A program made the position numbers and the translations under genes. The notes under the pieces were generated by a model. It worked only from the letters and a program-made list of their open reading frames with translations, did not search any database and was not told where the DNA came from. This document shows, piece after piece, positions 42,841 to 53,909 of a stretch of 64,000 nt of DNA; within the stretch, counting starts at the first letter, position 1, and each line of letters begins with the position of its first letter. Source of the stretch: an uncultured Rhodobiaceae bacterium. GTDB taxonomy: Bacteria; Pseudomonadota; Alphaproteobacteria; RS24. The DNA lies in contig CALEFA010000063.1 of NCBI GenBank assembly GCA_937876775.1, forward strand, positions 102,977 to 166,976, written 5' to 3'.

Positions 42841-43227
42841 ATGGGCAAGTCATCCCTAGAACGTCAATTGCCAGACAATTCAGCGAAAGCTGTTGGTCGC
42901 AATATTCGCACAAGCCCGCAAAAGCTGAACCTAGTGGCTCAGTTGATCCGTGGCAAAAAAGCCGAACGCGCCTTGTCTGATCTGACCTTTTCGCAGCGCC
43001 GGATTGCCGCTGATGTGAAAAAAGTGCTGCAAAGCGCCATTGCTAACGCTGAAAACAACCACAATCTGGATGTTGATAGCTTGGTTGTCGCTGAAGCTTA
43101 TGTTGGTAAAAATCTTGTCATGAAGCGCTTTCGGGCGCGGGCTAAGGGGCGTGCGTCACGCATTCTGAAGCCGTTTAGCCAACTGACGATTGTTGTGCGT
43201 GAAGTTGAAGCCGAGGAGAAGGCATAA
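42841..43227 (+). CDS. rplV: 50S ribosomal protein L22
   Basis: 128 residues, somewhat longer than the 110 of E. coli because of an N-terminal leader of about 16 residues. The tunnel-lining loop carries [18 protein letters not shown]. The stop overlaps the rpsC start (TAATG). Confidence 0.97.
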   Translation: MGKSSLERQLPDNSAKAVGRNIRTSPQKLNLVAQLIRGKKAERALSDLTFSQRRIAADVKKVLQSAIANAENNHNLDVDSLVVAEAYVGKNLVMKRFRARAKGRASRILKPFSQLTIVVREVEAEEKA

Positions 43228-43937
43228 TGGGAAATAAAGTAAATCCAATTGTTATGCGTCTCGGCGTGAACCGCACATGGGAATCACGTTGGTATGCTGA
43301 AAAAGGCGAATATGCGACTTTGTTGCATGAAGACCTGAAAATCCGCGCCATGCTGATGAAAGAATTGCGTCAGGCCGGTGTTTCACGTGTGGTTATTGAA
43401 CGCCCGCACAAAAAATGCCGCGTCACTATTCATTCAGCCCGCCCTGGTGTGATCATCGGTAAAAAAGGCGCTGATATTGACAAATTGAAGTCACGTATTG
43501 GCAAAATGACCGATAGTGAAGTTCATTTGAACATCGTCGAAGTGCGTAAGCCAGAGATTGATGCGCAGCTGGTGGCCGAAGGTGTGGCCCAGCAGCTTGA
43601 GCGTCGTGTTGGTTTCCGTCGGGCGATGAAACGGGCTGTTCAGTCAGCCATGCGTCTGGGCGCACTTGGTATTCGTATCAATTGCGGCGGTCGTTTGGGT
43701 GGGGCCGAGATTGCCCGTACTGAATGGTATCGTGAGGGCCGTGTGCCATTGCATACATTGCGCGCTGACATTGACTACGGTGTCGCCGAAGCGATGACGG
43801 CTTATGGTATTTGCGGTGTAAAAATCTTTATCTTTAAAGGCGAGATTATGGAACATGATCCAATGGCTCGTGATCGCCGTCTAGAGCAGGGTGAAGCTGG
43901 TCGCCAGCAACAACAACGCCCAGCAGCAGGAGAATAG
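43227..43937 (+). CDS. rpsC: 30S ribosomal protein S3
   Basis: 236 residues. Starts [12 protein letters not shown]; the KH domain has the GXXG loop in [15 protein letters not shown], and the C-terminal domain has [19 protein letters not shown]. The Gln-rich end ([11 protein letters not shown]) is a normal variable tail. It forms part of the mRNA entry channel. rplP starts three bases after the stop. Confidence 0.98.
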   Translation: MGNKVNPIVMRLGVNRTWESRWYAEKGEYATLLHEDLKIRAMLMKELRQAGVSRVVIERPHKKCRVTIHSARPGVIIGKKGADIDKLKSRIGKMTDSEVHLNIVEVRKPEIDAQLVAEGVAQQLERRVGFRRAMKRAVQSAMRLGALGIRINCGGRLGGAEIARTEWYREGRVPLHTLRADIDYGVAEAMTAYGICGVKIFIFKGEIMEHDPMARDRRLEQGEAGRQQQQRPAAGE

Positions 43938-43940
43938 ATC

Positions 43941-44357
43941 ATGTTGCAGCCTAAGCGTACGAAATTCCGCAAGGCCCACAAGGGCCGGATTCACGGTAAT
44001 GCCAAAGGTGGCACGACCCTGACTTTCGGTTCATATGGCCTCAAAGCGACGTCGCCTGATCGTGTGACAGCACGTCAAATCGAAGCGGCGCGTCGTGTGA
44101 TTACACGTCACATGAAACGTGCCGGTCGTGTGTGGATCCGGATTTTTCCAGATGTGCCAGTGTCAAAAAAGCCTACCGAAGTTCGGATGGGTAAAGGTAA
44201 AGGCTCTCCAGAATACTGGGCCTGCCGCGTGAAGCCAGGTCGCATTATGTTTGAAGTTGATGGTGTGCCAAGTGACGTAGCTCATGAAGCTCTGAAACTG
44301 GCCGCAGCTAAATTGCCGGTAGCGACACGGGTTGTGTCACGTCCAGGCGAACAATAG
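43941..44357 (+). CDS. rplP: 50S ribosomal protein L16
   Basis: 138 residues, standard length. [16 protein letters not shown] start, [21 protein letters not shown] near the A-site tRNA, and the usual [12 protein letters not shown] end. It organises the peptidyl-transferase centre. Confidence 0.98.
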   Translation: MLQPKRTKFRKAHKGRIHGNAKGGTTLTFGSYGLKATSPDRVTARQIEAARRVITRHMKRAGRVWIRIFPDVPVSKKPTEVRMGKGKGSPEYWACRVKPGRIMFEVDGVPSDVAHEALKLAAAKLPVATRVVSRPGEQ

Positions 44358-44369
44358 GGCAGTGTCATT

Positions 44370-44567
44370 ATGAAATATTCTGAGATCAAAGATTTGACAA
44401 ACGACCAATTGGCTGACGAGCTTCTGAAGCTGAAAAAAGAGCAGTTGAACCTGCGCTTTCAGCAAGCTTCAGGCCAACTTGAAAATTCATCGCGGATTAA
44501 ACAAGTCCGTCAAACCATTGCGCGCATTAAGACAATGCTGCGTAACACCGCTCAGCAAGCCGGTTAG
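44370..44567 (+). CDS. rpmC: 50S ribosomal protein L29
   Basis: 65 residues, two-helix protein near the tunnel exit. [23 protein letters not shown] and [13 protein letters not shown] are the family helices. Confidence 0.97.
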   Translation: MKYSEIKDLTNDQLADELLKLKKEQLNLRFQQASGQLENSSRIKQVRQTIARIKTMLRNTAQQAG

Positions 44568-44579
44568 GGGTAGATAGTT

Positions 44580-44819
44580 ATGCCAAAACGTATTTTGCAA
44601 GGCACGGTGGTAAGCGACAAGGGCGACAAAACAGTTGTTGTCAATGTAGAGCGTCGCTTATCTGACCCTGTCATGAAAAAAACCGTTCGTAAATCAAAGC
44701 GTTACCACGCTCATGATGCGAATAATGAACTTAAAATCGGTGATCAGGTGACGATTCAAGAATGCCGTCCGATTTCAAAATTAAAAAGCTGGGAAGTCGT
44801 TCCTAGCAATGGCGAGTAA
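44580..44819 (+). CDS. rpsQ: 30S ribosomal protein S17
   Basis: 79 residues, OB fold. [21 protein letters not shown] start and [12 protein letters not shown] end match the family, which binds helix 11 of 16S rRNA early in assembly. Confidence 0.97.
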   Translation: MPKRILQGTVVSDKGDKTVVVNVERRLSDPVMKKTVRKSKRYHAHDANNELKIGDQVTIQECRPISKLKSWEVVPSNGE

Positions 44820-44830
44820 GAGGTCCCGTT

Positions 44831-45199
44831 ATGATTCAGATGCAAACCAATCTGGATGTTGCCGATAATTCAGGCGCACGCCGGGTGCAGTGCATCAAGG
44901 TTCTTGGTGGGTCCAAGCGGAAAACCGCTTCTGTTGGCGACACAATTGTTGTCAGTGTGAAAGAAGCCATCCCGCGTGGACGTGTTAAGAAAGGCGATGT
45001 GATGAAGGCTGTGATTGTACGCACAGCGAAGGAAATCCGTCGTCCCGACGGCAGCGTTATCCGTTTCGACCGCAATGCGGCCGTTTTGGTCAACCAAGCC
45101 GGCGAGCCGATTGGCACACGTATTTTTGGTCCAGTGACGCGTGAATTGCGCAGTTCTAACCATATGAAAATCGTGTCTTTGGCACCGGAGGTGTTGTAA
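44831..45199 (+). CDS. rplN: 50S ribosomal protein L14
   Basis: 122 residues, standard length. [20 protein letters not shown] start and [10 protein letters not shown] end. It takes part in an intersubunit bridge. First gene of the spc group here; the stop overlaps the rplX start (TAATG). Confidence 0.98.
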   Translation: MIQMQTNLDVADNSGARRVQCIKVLGGSKRKTASVGDTIVVSVKEAIPRGRVKKGDVMKAVIVRTAKEIRRPDGSVIRFDRNAAVLVNQAGEPIGTRIFGPVTRELRSSNHMKIVSLAPEVL

Positions 45200-45522
45200 T
45201 GGCGATTAAATTGAAAATCAAAAAAGGCGATAAAGTCACCGTCTTGGCTGGTCGCGACAAGGGTAAAGCTGGCGAAGTTCTTGCCGTTTTCCCAACTGAA
45301 AACCGCGCCCTTGTGCAAGGTGTTAATATGGTTCAACGCCATACGCGACAATCTGCACAAACTGAAGGTGGTATTTTGAGCCGTGAAGCTAAAATCCATA
45401 TCTCAAACCTGGCTTTGATTGATCCAAAAGACGGCAAAGCAACACGGGCCGGTTATAAAATCAATGATGATGGCAGCAAGTCACGCATCGCGAAACGTTC
45501 GGGGGAAGTTATCGATGGCTGA
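45199..45522 (+). CDS. rplX: 50S ribosomal protein L24
   Basis: 107 residues. The KOW motif is [20 protein letters not shown] near the N-terminus; [16 protein letters not shown] follows. An early assembly protein. Its end overlaps the rplE start by eight bases. Confidence 0.97.
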   Translation: MAIKLKIKKGDKVTVLAGRDKGKAGEVLAVFPTENRALVQGVNMVQRHTRQSAQTEGGILSREAKIHISNLALIDPKDGKATRAGYKINDDGSKSRIAKRSGEVIDG

Positions 45523-46075
45523 TGCACAAAGCTACACACCGCGTTTGAAGTCGCATTATCTGGAAACAGTGCGCGGCGCCTTGCAGGAAAAGTTCCAATA
45601 TGGAAACGTCATGCAGGTACCAGCACTTGAAAAAGTTGTGCTGAACATGGGAGTTGGTGAAACAACCCAGGATACGAAAAAAATTAACTCTGCCTTTGAA
45701 GCGCTTCAAGCGATTGCTGGTCAGCGTCCGGTTATTACCCGTGCGCGGACATCAATCGCCGGTTTTAAAGTGCGCGAAGACATGCCTTTGGGCGTCAAAG
45801 TCACATTACGTGGCGCGCGTATGTATGAGTTTATTGACCGTCTGGTCACTGTGGCTCTGCCACGGGTACGTGACTTTCGTGGTCTGAATGCAAAAAGCTT
45901 TGACGGCAATGGCAACTTCGCCATGGGCCTAAAAGAGCATATCGTGTTCCCAGAAATCAATTATGACAAAGTCGACACAATTTGGGGTATGGACATTATC
46001 GTTTGCACCTCAGCGACTGAAGATGATCAAGCCCGTGAATTGCTGCGCGGCTTTAACTTTCCGTTTAACGATTAG
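45515..46075 (+). CDS. rplE: 50S ribosomal protein L5
   Basis: 186 residues from the ATG at 45515 ([12 protein letters not shown]); a longer upstream frame lies inside rplX and is rejected. It binds 5S r[23 protein letters not shown] and [13 protein letters not shown] are family blocks. Coupled to rplX by an 8-base overlap. Confidence 0.97.
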   Translation: MADAQSYTPRLKSHYLETVRGALQEKFQYGNVMQVPALEKVVLNMGVGETTQDTKKINSAFEALQAIAGQRPVITRARTSIAGFKVREDMPLGVKVTLRGARMYEFIDRLVTVALPRVRDFRGLNAKSFDGNGNFAMGLKEHIVFPEINYDKVDTIWGMDIIVCTSATEDDQARELLRGFNFPFND

Positions 46076-46091
46076 AGCGGAGGAGTAGAGA

Positions 46092-46397
46092 ATGGCTAAA
46101 AAGAGTTCCGTCGAACGCAATGATAAGCGCAAACGCTTGGCAGAGAAATTTGCTAGCAAACGTGCGGCTTTGTTGGCAATTGCCAATGATAAATCATTAA
46201 CCAATGAAGAGCGCTTCAAAGCGCGCTTGAAACTGTCTGAATTGCCGCGCAATTCATCGCCTCATCGTGTGCGTAACCGTTGCGGCGTGAGTGGGCGTCC
46301 ACGCGGTTATTACCGTAAACTGAATATGTCTCGCATTGCCTTGCGTGAACTGGCCTCAAAAGGCCTGATCCCTGGCATGGTTAAGTCGAGCTGGTAG
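46092..46397 (+). CDS. rpsN: 30S ribosomal protein S14, zinc-free form
   Basis: 101 residues, long C-minus form: only one cysteine, so no zinc ribbon, which is usual in proteobacteria. [21 protein letters not shown] and [16 protein letters not shown] are the family blocks. Confidence 0.97.
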   Translation: MAKKSSVERNDKRKRLAEKFASKRAALLAIANDKSLTNEERFKARLKLSELPRNSSPHRVRNRCGVSGRPRGYYRKLNMSRIALRELASKGLIPGMVKSSW

Positions 46398-46406
46398 GAG
46401 TTAGAT

Positions 46407-46799
46407 ATGAACGATCCTCTTGGCGATATGCTTACCCGTATTCGTAATGCTCAAATGCGCGGCAAGTCTAAAGTGATCAGCCCTGCATCTAAGCTACGCG
46501 TTTGGGTGCTCGATGTGCTGAAAGATGAAGGCTACATTCGTGGCTATTCTGAATCTAAGCTGGACAATGGTGCCGGTGAGCTTGAAATCGAATTGAAATA
46601 CTATGAAGGCCAACCGGTCATTCAGGAAATTCAGCGCGTTTCTAAGCCTGGCCGTCGGGTTTATTCATCCGTGAAAACCATGCCGACCATTCGTAACGGC
46701 TTGGGAATTGCGATTATATCGACACCCAAAGGTGTGATGTCAGATAATGCTGCCCGCGACAATAATGTGGGTGGGGAAATTCTGTGCCGCGTCTTTTAG
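46407..46799 (+). CDS. rpsH: 30S ribosomal protein S8
   Basis: 130 residues, standard length. [16 protein letters not shown] start and [22 protein letters not shown] end. It is a key 16S assembly protein and the repressor of the spc operon in E. coli. Confidence 0.98.
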   Translation: MNDPLGDMLTRIRNAQMRGKSKVISPASKLRVWVLDVLKDEGYIRGYSESKLDNGAGELEIELKYYEGQPVIQEIQRVSKPGRRVYSSVKTMPTIRNGLGIAIISTPKGVMSDNAARDNNVGGEILCRVF

Positions 46800-46823
46800 G
46801 GGCGGACTGAAAAGGATAGAAAA

Positions 46824-47357
46824 ATGTCTCGTATTGGCAAAAAACCAGTGGCTGTTCCCAACGGCGTCGAAGTTAGCTTAAACGGCCAACATTTGGCTGT
46901 GAAAGGCCCGAAAGGCGCATTGGACGCAACCCTGTCGCAGCATGTATCTGTGGTTCAAGACGACTCCGGTCTGGTGGTTTCACCAGTCGATAAGTCTCAA
47001 ACAGCCCGTAGCTTTTGGGGTTTAAGCCGGTCTTTGGTTGAAAACCTTATCGTTGGCGTGTCAGAAGGCTTCAACCGTAAGCTGATTTTGCAAGGGGTTG
47101 GTTATCGTGCGCAAGTGCAGGGCCAGAACCTGAAATTGGCGCTTGGTTTCAGCCATGATGTGGAGTTTCCAGTGCCAGAAGGCATTAGCGTTGAGTGCCC
47201 CTCGCAGACTGAAATCATTGTGTCTGGTATCGATAAGCAAAAAGTTGGTCAGGTCGCATCAGAAATTCGCTCCTACCGTCCACCTGAGCCTTACAAAGGC
47301 AAGGGCGTGCGTTACGAAGGCGAGTATGTGTTCCGTAAAGAAGGCAAGAAGAAGTAG
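46824..47357 (+). CDS. rplF: 50S ribosomal protein L6
   Basis: 177 residues, standard length. Two tandem alpha/beta domains, with [17 protein letters not shown] near the C-terminus that lies by the factor-binding site. Confidence 0.98.
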   Translation: MSRIGKKPVAVPNGVEVSLNGQHLAVKGPKGALDATLSQHVSVVQDDSGLVVSPVDKSQTARSFWGLSRSLVENLIVGVSEGFNRKLILQGVGYRAQVQGQNLKLALGFSHDVEFPVPEGISVECPSQTEIIVSGIDKQKVGQVASEIRSYRPPEPYKGKGVRYEGEYVFRKEGKKK

Positions 47358-47365
47358 GATTGGTC

Positions 47366-47722
47366 ATGGGTAATAAAATATCAACAGATGAACGTCGTAA
47401 GCTGCGGGTTCGCCGCCAGCTTCGCAAAGTGGCTAATGGTCGTCCTCGGCTATCAGTTTTCCGCTCTTCAAAGCACATTTATGCGCAAGTCATTGACGAC
47501 ACTGCAGGCCGCACATTGGCAGCAGCATCGACAAAAGATAAAGACTTCGGCGGTGCAACGGGCGCAAATATTGATGCGGCAAGCGTCATTGGAGCAGAAA
47601 TTGCAAAACGCGCCAAGAAAGCTGGCGTTGAGAGTGTCGTGTTCGACCGCGGCGGTTATATTTATCATGGGCGTGTTAAGGCTTTGGCCGATGCAGCGCG
47701 CGAAGCTGGTCTCAGCTTCTAA
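47366..47722 (+). CDS. rplR: 50S ribosomal protein L18
   Basis: 118 residues from the ATG at 47366 with TAGGATT upstream; a TTG two codons earlier is less likely. It binds 5S r[23 protein letters not shown] and [20 protein letters not shown] are family blocks. Confidence 0.97.
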   Translation: MGNKISTDERRKLRVRRQLRKVANGRPRLSVFRSSKHIYAQVIDDTAGRTLAAASTKDKDFGGATGANIDAASVIGAEIAKRAKKAGVESVVFDRGGYIYHGRVKALADAAREAGLSF

Positions 47723-47744
47723 GCTGGTTTAAAGGAGAAACACC

Positions 47745-48314
47745 GTGGCAAGAAACGAAAACCGGGATAATCGCGAAGAGCGCGATAGCGAATTTATCGA
47801 CCGTCTGGTCCATATCAACCGTGTCGCAAAAGTTGTGAAGGGTGGCCGCCGTTTTGGTTTTGCCGCTTTGGTTGTGATTGGTGATCAGCGTGGTCGCGTT
47901 GGCTTTGGTCATGGTAAGGCACGCGAAGTGCCAGAAGCCATCCGCAAGGCGACTGAAAGCGCCAAGCGCAAAATGATTCAAGTGCCTTTGCGCGAAGGTC
48001 GCACATTGCACCATGATATTTCTGGTCGCCATGGCGCCGGTCGCGTTCAATTGCGCGCCGCCCCGGCTGGTACGGGTATTATTGCCGGTGGTCCAATGCG
48101 TGCTGTGTTTGAAGTATTGGGTGTGCAAGACGTGGTTGCCAAGTCAATCGGATCGTCAAACCCATACAATATGATTCACGCCACATTCGACGCCTTGTTG
48201 AAACAAGGTAGCCCGCGTTTGGTCGCGGCGCGTCGTGGCAAAAAAGTCAGCGATTTAGTGTCGCGTCGTCGTGATGACGCGCAATCCGACGCTGAAGTCG
48301 AAACGGCAAATTAG
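47745..48314 (+). CDS. rpsE: 30S ribosomal protein S5
   Basis: 189 residues, GTG start preceded by [34 protein letters not shown] and [17 protein letters not shown] blocks; C-terminal tail is somewhat longer than in E. coli. It helps translational accuracy and mRNA unwinding at entry. Confidence 0.97.
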   Translation: MARNENRDNREERDSEFIDRLVHINRVAKVVKGGRRFGFAALVVIGDQRGRVGFGHGKAREVPEAIRKATESAKRKMIQVPLREGRTLHHDISGRHGAGRVQLRAAPAGTGIIAGGPMRAVFEVLGVQDVVAKSIGSSNPYNMIHATFDALLKQGSPRLVAARRGKKVSDLVSRRRDDAQSDAEVETAN

Positions 48315-48325
48315 GAGAGGCGAGC

Positions 48326-48514
48326 ATGGCAAAAGCGAAAAAACTTATTGTTGAGCAAACTGGCAGCCCGATTGGCCGTCCAGCTGATCAGCGGGCAACC
48401 CTGATTGGTCTTGGCTTGAATAAAAATGGTCGTCGTAAAGAGTTGGAAGATACACCAGCGGTTCGCGGCATGATTAACAAAGTGGCGCATTTGGTGCGTG
48501 TGGTCGACGCTTAG
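48326..48514 (+). CDS. rpmD: 50S ribosomal protein L30
   Basis: 62 residues, standard length. [29 protein letters not shown] ferredoxin-like fold with the usual ending in [16 protein letters not shown] follows AGGAGAGGCGAGC. Confidence 0.96.
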   Translation: MAKAKKLIVEQTGSPIGRPADQRATLIGLGLNKNGRRKELEDTPAVRGMINKVAHLVRVVDA

Positions 48515-48545
48515 TCAGCGGCGACACTTTTTGGAGAAACCGATT

Positions 48546-49055
48546 ATGAAACTGAATGAGCTTCGTGATAATGAGGGTGCCCGTAAAGGCCGTATGCGCG
48601 TTGGACGTGGTACCTCATCTGGCAAAGGTAAAACAGCAGGCCGCGGTGTAAAGGGTCAAACCTCACGCTCAGGTGTAGCGATTAAAGGCTTTGAAGGCGG
48701 TCAAATGCCAATTCATATGCGCTTGCCAAAGCGCGGCTTTAATGTGCCAAATCCGGTCAAATTAAATGCCGTTAACTTGGGCCGCTTACAAACCGCTGTG
48801 GAAGCTGGCAAGATTGCCAAAGGCGCTACAGTGACAGCGGACTCTCTGGTTGAAGCTGGCGTATTGCGTCGCGCCAAAGATGGCGTGCGGATTTTGGCCA
48901 GCGGTGAGCTGAAAGAGAAACTCAACTTTGAAGTTGCTGGTGCCTCTAAAGCTGCGCAAGAAGCCATTGAGAAATTGGGTGGGACGGTTTCAATTTTGAA
49001 ACGGGCCATACCTGCTGCTGAAGCCGCCGCACCTGAAGTTGGTGACGACGCCTAA
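48546..49055 (+). CDS. rplO: 50S ribosomal protein L15
   Basis: 169 residues from the ATG at 48546 ([14 protein letters not shown]) with TTGGAGAAACC upstream; a longer frame overlapping rpmD is rejected. The long Gly/Lys/Arg-rich N-terminal extension ([19 protein letters not shown]) enters the 50S core. Slightly long C-terminal tail (APEVGDDA). Confidence 0.97.
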   Translation: MKLNELRDNEGARKGRMRVGRGTSSGKGKTAGRGVKGQTSRSGVAIKGFEGGQMPIHMRLPKRGFNVPNPVKLNAVNLGRLQTAVEAGKIAKGATVTADSLVEAGVLRRAKDGVRILASGELKEKLNFEVAGASKAAQEAIEKLGGTVSILKRAIPAAEAAAPEVGDDA

Positions 49056-49077
49056 TCATTCCAAGAAGGGATAGTCG

Positions 49078-50409
49078 ATGGCTTCTGCCGCCGAACAGCT
49101 CGCTGCGAATATGAGCTTATCAGCCTTTAAGACGGCTGATGAGTTGAAGAAGCGCATTTGGTTTACTTTGGCCGCGCTGCTTGTCTATCGTTTGGGCACC
49201 TATATCCCGCTGCCGGGCATTGATCCGGAAGCTTTAAAATCGGTTTTTAGTCAGCAGCAGTCTGGCATTGTTGGCATGTTCAACATGTTTGCTGGTGGTG
49301 CGGTTGGCCGGATGGCGATTTTCGCGCTGAACATCATGCCTTATATTACCGCATCGATTGTGATTCAGCTTTTGACCTCGGTCGTTCCGCGGCTTGAGCA
49401 GTTGAAAAAAGACGGCGAGGCGGGCCGCAAAACCATTAACCAATACACGCGTTACGGCACTGTTTTGCTCGCCACAGTTCAGGGCTACGGCATTGCCGTC
49501 GGCCTTGAAGGGGCTGAGGGTGTGGTCGTTGACCCGGGAACCTTCTTCCGCATTAGTGCGGTGATCACGCTGGTTGGCGGCACTGTGTTCTTAATGTGGT
49601 TGGGCGAACAAATCACCGCTCGTGGTGTGGGTAACGGTATTTCGTTGATTATTTTCGCCGGTATTGTCGCTGAATTGCCAAGCGCATTGGCCGGCACTTT
49701 GGAACTGGGTCGTCAGGGCGCGCTGTCAACTTTCATTATTCTGGCGCTAATGATTATGGTCGTGGCTGTGATTGCCTTCATCGTATTCATGGAGCGCGCG
49801 CAACGTCGTTTGTTGGTGCAATATCCAAAACGCCAAGTTGGCAATAAAATGACATCGGGTGACAGTTCGCATTTGCCGCTGAAACTCAACACTGCTGGTG
49901 TTATCCCGCCGATTTTTGCCTCGTCTTTACTGCTGATGCCGGTGACTTTGGCGAATTTCTCATCCGGTGAAGGCAATGACATCATGGCGACGATTGCCGC
50001 CACTTTGGGTCGTGGCCAGCCTGCCTATATGGCTATGTATGCCGCCGGTATTATCTTCTTCTGTTTCTTCTACACATCCATCGTGTTCAACCCGAATGAT
50101 ACGGCTGATAATTTGAAGCGGCAGGGTGGTTTTATTCCGGGTATCCGTCCAGGGCAGCGCACGGCTGAACATATCGACCGCGTGTTGACGCGTTTGACGG
50201 TTGTTGGGGCGCTTTATCTCACTTTGGTTTGTTTGCTGCCTGAGTTTCTAATCAACGCCTATAGCGTGCCGTTCTACTTCGGTGGGACGTCGCTGTTGAT
50301 TGTTGTCAGCGTGACAATGGATACAGTTGGGCAAGTGCAGGGGCACCTGTTCGCCCATCAATACGAAGGTTTGATTAAGAAATCTAAATTGGGTGGTAAA
50401 CGCCGATGA
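49078..50409 (+). CDS. secY: Preprotein translocase subunit SecY
   Basis: 443 residues, ten membrane helices. Family blocks: [16 protein letters not shown], the plug and second helix near [38 protein letters not shown], and the C-terminal [19 protein letters not shown]. It forms the protein-conducting channel with SecE (gene at 23427). The stop overlaps the adk start (ATGA). Confidence 0.98.
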   Translation: MASAAEQLAANMSLSAFKTADELKKRIWFTLAALLVYRLGTYIPLPGIDPEALKSVFSQQQSGIVGMFNMFAGGAVGRMAIFALNIMPYITASIVIQLLTSVVPRLEQLKKDGEAGRKTINQYTRYGTVLLATVQGYGIAVGLEGAEGVVVDPGTFFRISAVITLVGGTVFLMWLGEQITARGVGNGISLIIFAGIVAELPSALAGTLELGRQGALSTFIILALMIMVVAVIAFIVFMERAQRRLLVQYPKRQVGNKMTSGDSSHLPLKLNTAGVIPPIFASSLLLMPVTLANFSSGEGNDIMATIAATLGRGQPAYMAMYAAGIIFFCFFYTSIVFNPNDTADNLKRQGGFIPGIRPGQRTAEHIDRVLTRLTVVGALYLTLVCLLPEFLINAYSVPFYFGGTSLLIVVSVTMDTVGQVQGHLFAHQYEGLIKKSKLGGKRR

Positions 50410-50975
50410 AATTGATTTTTTTAGGCCCTCCCGGTGCCGGCAAAGGTACACAGGCTCAGCGTATTGAAGAGGCGTTTTCCTTGCGTCAGCTATCAACCGG
50501 CGACATGTTGCGTGCCGCTGTTGCTGCTGAGACGGAAGTAGGTCTTTTGGCGAAAGATATTATGGCACGCGGCGATTTGGTGCCCGACGAAGTGGTCGTC
50601 GGTATTATCGCTGATCGCATTGATCAGCCAGATTGTGCCAATGGGTTCATTCTTGACGGTTTTCCGCGCAATCTTGCGCAGGCAAAAGCCTTGGATACGA
50701 TGCTTCTTGAAAAGAACATTGCCCTTGATGCGGTTATTGAATTGGCTGTTGACTCAGAAGTGTTGATTGGCCGTATTTTGAAACGCGCCGCTGAAAGTGA
50801 GTCAGGCCCGCGCGAAGATGACACAGAAGAGGCTTTGCAGCATCGCTTGGAAGTCTATGAACAACAAACAGCACCGGTAGCTGATTTTTATGCCGGAAAA
50901 GGTATTTTGCGGACCTTAGATGGGATGCAAGAAATGGACGAAGTGACGGCGCAGATTAAGGCGGCGTTGCGGTAG
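50406..50975 (+). CDS. adk: Adenylate kinase
   Basis: 189 residues. It interconverts ATP, AMP and ADP. P-loop [10 protein letters not shown], the AMP-binding STGDMLRAA and DGFPRN, and the LID Arg in [14 protein letters not shown]. The LID is the short type without the Cys4 zinc loop, so 189 residues is a normal short-form length and not a truncation. Coupled to secY by a 4-base overlap, as in many bacteria. Confidence 0.97.
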   Translation: MKLIFLGPPGAGKGTQAQRIEEAFSLRQLSTGDMLRAAVAAETEVGLLAKDIMARGDLVPDEVVVGIIADRIDQPDCANGFILDGFPRNLAQAKALDTMLLEKNIALDAVIELAVDSEVLIGRILKRAAESESGPREDDTEEALQHRLEVYEQQTAPVADFYAGKGILRTLDGMQEMDEVTAQIKAALR

Positions 50976-51005
50976 ATTTAACGGAAAGGTTTACAGTGTT
51001 AACAG

Positions 51006-51033
51006 TTGACTAGCGGGGCGAATTAAATATAAT
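51006..51033 (+). promoter_or_regulatory. Sigma-70-type promoter of the rpsM-rpsK-rpoA-rplQ operon
   Basis: TTGACT (51006-51011), 16-base spacer, perfect TATAAT (51028-51033). It lies in the 171-base adk-rpsM gap, about 115 bases before the rpsM start. This is the best promoter seen in the window. Confidence 0.75.
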
Positions 51034-51146
51034 CCGCGCTTCTGACGGTCAATCTGGAAAATGCTAGAAAACCGCTAAAATTCAAGGTTTTGGGGCTGAT
51101 TTCCCGAACCGAGGCATCACCGCACAGCGGTGCAAAGGAGAAGCAA

Positions 51147-51515
51147 GTGGCTCGTATAGCTGGTGTAAATATTCCAACAGGCAAGCGTGTAGTTATCGCT
51201 TTGACCTATATTCACGGTATTGGTGATACAAAAGCGCATGAAATTTGCGCTAAAGTTGGCATTCCTTTGGAACGCCGCGTCAATGAATTAAGTGACGCCG
51301 AAGTCATTCAGATTCGTGAGAGCATTGACGCTGATTACCTAGTTGAAGGTGATTTGCGCCGCGAAAACTCCATGAACATCAAACGCCTACTGGATATGGG
51401 CATTTACCGTGGCCTGCGCCACCGTCGCAATCTGCCAGTACGTGGTCAGCGCACGCATACCAATGCGCGTACCCGTAAGGGCCCAGCCAAAGCAATTGCT
51501 GGTAAGAAGAAATAG
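51147..51515 (+). CDS. rpsM: 30S ribosomal protein S13
   Basis: 122 residues from a GTG at 51147 preceded by AAAGGAGAAGCAA; the 19-residue upstream extension is not part of the family. [20 protein letters not shown] start and [14 protein letters not shown] end. It contacts tRNA and forms intersubunit bridges in the 30S head. First gene of the alpha operon, behind the promoter at 51006. Confidence 0.97.
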   Translation: MARIAGVNIPTGKRVVIALTYIHGIGDTKAHEICAKVGIPLERRVNELSDAEVIQIRESIDADYLVEGDLRRENSMNIKRLLDMGIYRGLRHRRNLPVRGQRTHTNARTRKGPAKAIAGKKK

Positions 51516-51535
51516 CGGCTAGGATAGGATAGAAA

Positions 51536-51925
51536 ATGGCTACTGAAAAAACCCGGGTTCGTCGTCGCGAGCGTAAAAACATCTCTTCAGGTGTGGCGCA
51601 CGTCAATTCGACTTTTAACAATACACTGATCACAATCTCAGATGCCCAAGGCAATGCGATTAGCTGGTCATCAGCTGGCACGATGGGCTTTAAAGGCTCA
51701 CGTAAGTCAACGCCTTATGCGGCGCAGGTCGCTGCTGAGGATGCTGGCAAAAAAGCTATGGAACATGGTGTGAAAACACTTGAAGTTCATGTGCGCGGGC
51801 CTGGTTCAGGCCGTGAGAGTGCTCTTCGGGCATTGCAAGCGGCTGGTTTTACCATCACCTCAATTCGTGATGTAACGCCAATTCCACATAATGGCTGCCG
51901 TCCACCTAAACGTCGCCGCGTTTAA
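51536..51925 (+). CDS. rpsK: 30S ribosomal protein S11
   Basis: 129 residues, standard length. [31 protein letters not shown] and the end [17 protein letters not shown] match. Forms the platform near the E site. rpsD, which lies between rpsK and rpoA in E. coli, is absent here. Confidence 0.98.
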   Translation: MATEKTRVRRRERKNISSGVAHVNSTFNNTLITISDAQGNAISWSSAGTMGFKGSRKSTPYAAQVAAEDAGKKAMEHGVKTLEVHVRGPGSGRESALRALQAAGFTITSIRDVTPIPHNGCRPPKRRRV

Positions 51926-51965
51926 GGTCTCCTTTCAACTCCGGCGTTTTTAAAGAGGTATCACT

Positions 51966-52985
51966 GTGATCCAAAAAAATTGGCAAGAATTAATTAAACC
52001 GACAAAGCTGGACATCATTCCAGGCCACGACGCAACGCGTCATGCGCGTATTGTCGCTGAGCCGCTTGAGCGTGGTTTTGGTCTAACCCTAGGCAATGCC
52101 TTGCGTCGGGTTTTGCTGTCATCCATTCAAGGTGCTGCTGTTACCGCCGTTCAAATCGACGGCGTGTTGCACGAGTTTTCATCAATCCCTGGCGTTCGCG
52201 AAGACGTGACCGATGTGGTGTTGAACATTAAGCAAATGTCTTTGTCTTTGGCAGCGGAAGGCGCGAAACGCCTGACACTGAGCAAAAAAGGCCCGGGCGT
52301 TGTCACCGCTGGCGATGTGGAGCTAACGGCTGATGTTGAAATCCACAACCCAGATTTGGTGTTGTGCACCCTCGACGAGGGCGCCGAAGTGCGTTTCGAA
52401 TTTACCATTAACACCGGCAACGGCTATGTGCCGGCTGAGAAAAACCGTCCAGAAGATGCGCCAATTGGCCTGATTCCAGTCGACAGCCTGTACAGCCCGG
52501 TGCGCCGTGTGTCTTACAATGTTGAGAACACACGCGAAGGCCAAGTGTTGGATTATGATAAGCTGACCATGGAAATCGAAACCAATGGTACGGTCACACC
52601 GGAAGATGCATTGGCTTTGTCAGCGCGTATTCTGCAAGACCAGCTGCAAAGCTTCATCAATTTCGAAGAGCCAGAAGCCCGCGTTGAAGAGGTTTCTGCC
52701 ATTGAAGAAACGGGTTTCTCTGCGGCTTTGTTGAAAAAAGTCGACGAATTGGAACTGTCTGTGCGTTCAGCAAATTGCCTGAAAAACGACAATATCGTTT
52801 ATATCGGCGATTTGATCCAAAAATCAGAAGGCGAAATGCTGCGGACACCAAACTTTGGCCGCAAGTCGCTGAATGAGATTAAAGAAGTTTTGGCTGAAAT
52901 GGGTCTGCATCTGGGTATGGATGTGCCGAATTGGCCACCTGAAAACATCGAAGACCTTGCGAAAAGGTTCGAAGATAATTATTAA
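51966..52985 (+). CDS. rpoA: RNA polymerase alpha subunit
   Basis: 339 residues, GTG start with AAAGAGGTATCACT upstream. The N-terminal dimerization domain has [21 protein letters not shown]. The C-terminal domain has [15 protein letters not shown], with the Arg and Asn that bind UP elements and contact activators, and [17 protein letters not shown]. rplQ follows after 34 bases. Confidence 0.98.
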   Translation: MIQKNWQELIKPTKLDIIPGHDATRHARIVAEPLERGFGLTLGNALRRVLLSSIQGAAVTAVQIDGVLHEFSSIPGVREDVTDVVLNIKQMSLSLAAEGAKRLTLSKKGPGVVTAGDVELTADVEIHNPDLVLCTLDEGAEVRFEFTINTGNGYVPAEKNRPEDAPIGLIPVDSLYSPVRRVSYNVENTREGQVLDYDKLTMEIETNGTVTPEDALALSARILQDQLQSFINFEEPEARVEEVSAIEETGFSAALLKKVDELELSVRSANCLKNDNIVYIGDLIQKSEGEMLRTPNFGRKSLNEIKEVLAEMGLHLGMDVPNWPPENIEDLAKRFEDNY

Positions 52986-53019
52986 GCCACGCATTGAGCG
53001 TGAATAGAGGAGTGTCGTT

Positions 53020-53442
53020 ATGCGCCACGCAAAAGCAGGTCGTAAACTGAATCGCACAAGCAGCCACCGTAAGGCGATGCTGTCAAACATGGCTGGTGCA
53101 CTGATCAAGCACGAACAAATTATTACGACATTGCCGAAAGCCAAAGAGCTTCGCCCATTTGTCGAAAAATTGGTGACGCTTGGCAAAAAAGGCGATTTGA
53201 GCGCCCGTCGTAAGGCGTCAGCGCAGCTTCTCGAAGAGAAATTCGCTGTCAAATTATTTGAAGTTCTCGGCCCGCGTTATGCGGAACGCGACGGTGGCTA
53301 TACGCGGATCATGAAAGCCGGCTTCCGTTATGGTGATAATGCGCCAATGGCGGTGATTGAGTTTGTTGATCGCGATCCAGAAGCACGCGGCCAAGATTCA
53401 GGCCCAGTTATGGTTGATGACGAGGCTGAAGTCAGCGCGTAA
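53020..53442 (+). CDS. rplQ: 50S ribosomal protein L17
   Basis: 140 residues. The core [20 protein letters not shown] to about residue 118 is typical; an acidic tail ([15 protein letters not shown]) follows, a usual alphaproteobacterial variation. Last gene of the alpha operon; a terminator starts 22 bases downstream. Confidence 0.98.
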   Translation: MRHAKAGRKLNRTSSHRKAMLSNMAGALIKHEQIITTLPKAKELRPFVEKLVTLGKKGDLSARRKASAQLLEEKFAVKLFEVLGPRYAERDGGYTRIMKAGFRYGDNAPMAVIEFVDRDPEARGQDSGPVMVDDEAEVSA

Positions 53443-53463
53443 ATCGACTGTGATGGCAAAAAC

Positions 53464-53497
53464 AAGACACGGAAGTTCGCTTTCGTGTCTTTTTTTA
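53464..53497 (+). terminator. Intrinsic terminator of the alpha operon
   Basis: A 12-bp stem (53464-53475 with 53480-53491, one mismatch) with TTCG loop followed by a run of eight T. It ends the 31.6-kb gene-expression block. Confidence 0.9.
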
Positions 53498-53534
53498 TGG
53501 TAATTTGCGGCTCGGGGCGCAACAAGGGACGGAA

Positions 53535-53909
53535 ATGATGTCATTTATTTATGTCGGAATTGGCGGTGCGCTTGGCGCAATGGCGCGTTTCGGCGTGTCT
53601 GTTTGGCTCAAAACCGCCGCCACAAGTGGCTTTCCGTGGGCGACATTGAGCGTCAATATTATCGGCTCTTTGCTGATGGGACTGCTGATGGGCTGGCTGG
53701 CGCGTTCCGGCCATGACGGGCTGCGCCTCTTCCTTGCGGTGGGTGTGCTCGGTGGATTTACCACATTTTCTGCTTTTTCGATGGAGCTGGTCGGTTTATT
53801 GGAGCGCCGAGAGGCGGCTCTTGCGCTGCTTTATGCCTCTGGTTCGCTGGTCGGCGGTGTGGTCGCCTTCATGGCTGGCTATATGCTGTTGCGGAGTGTG
53901 GCGGCATGA
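53535..53909 (+). CDS. crcB: Fluoride ion channel CrcB/Fluc
   Basis: 124 residues with four membrane helices. Family blocks: GGALGAMARFGVSVWL, TLSVNIIGSLLMGLLMGWL (with the pore Asn) and GVLGGFTTFSAFSME with the phenylalanine/sodium region. Dimers export fluoride. Two ATGs in a row (53535 and 53538) follow AAGGGACGGA; the first was chosen. The end overlaps the next gene by ATGA. No fluoride riboswitch pattern was recognised in the short gap upstream. Confidence 0.93.
   Translation: MMSFIYVGIGGALGAMARFGVSVWLKTAATSGFPWATLSVNIIGSLLMGLLMGWLARSGHDGLRLFLAVGVLGGFTTFSAFSMELVGLLERREAALALLYASGSLVGGVVAFMAGYMLLRSVAA

Noticed and set aside
50406..50975. adk as a truncated gene because of its 189 residues
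   Set aside because: All motifs are present; it is the normal short-LID form.
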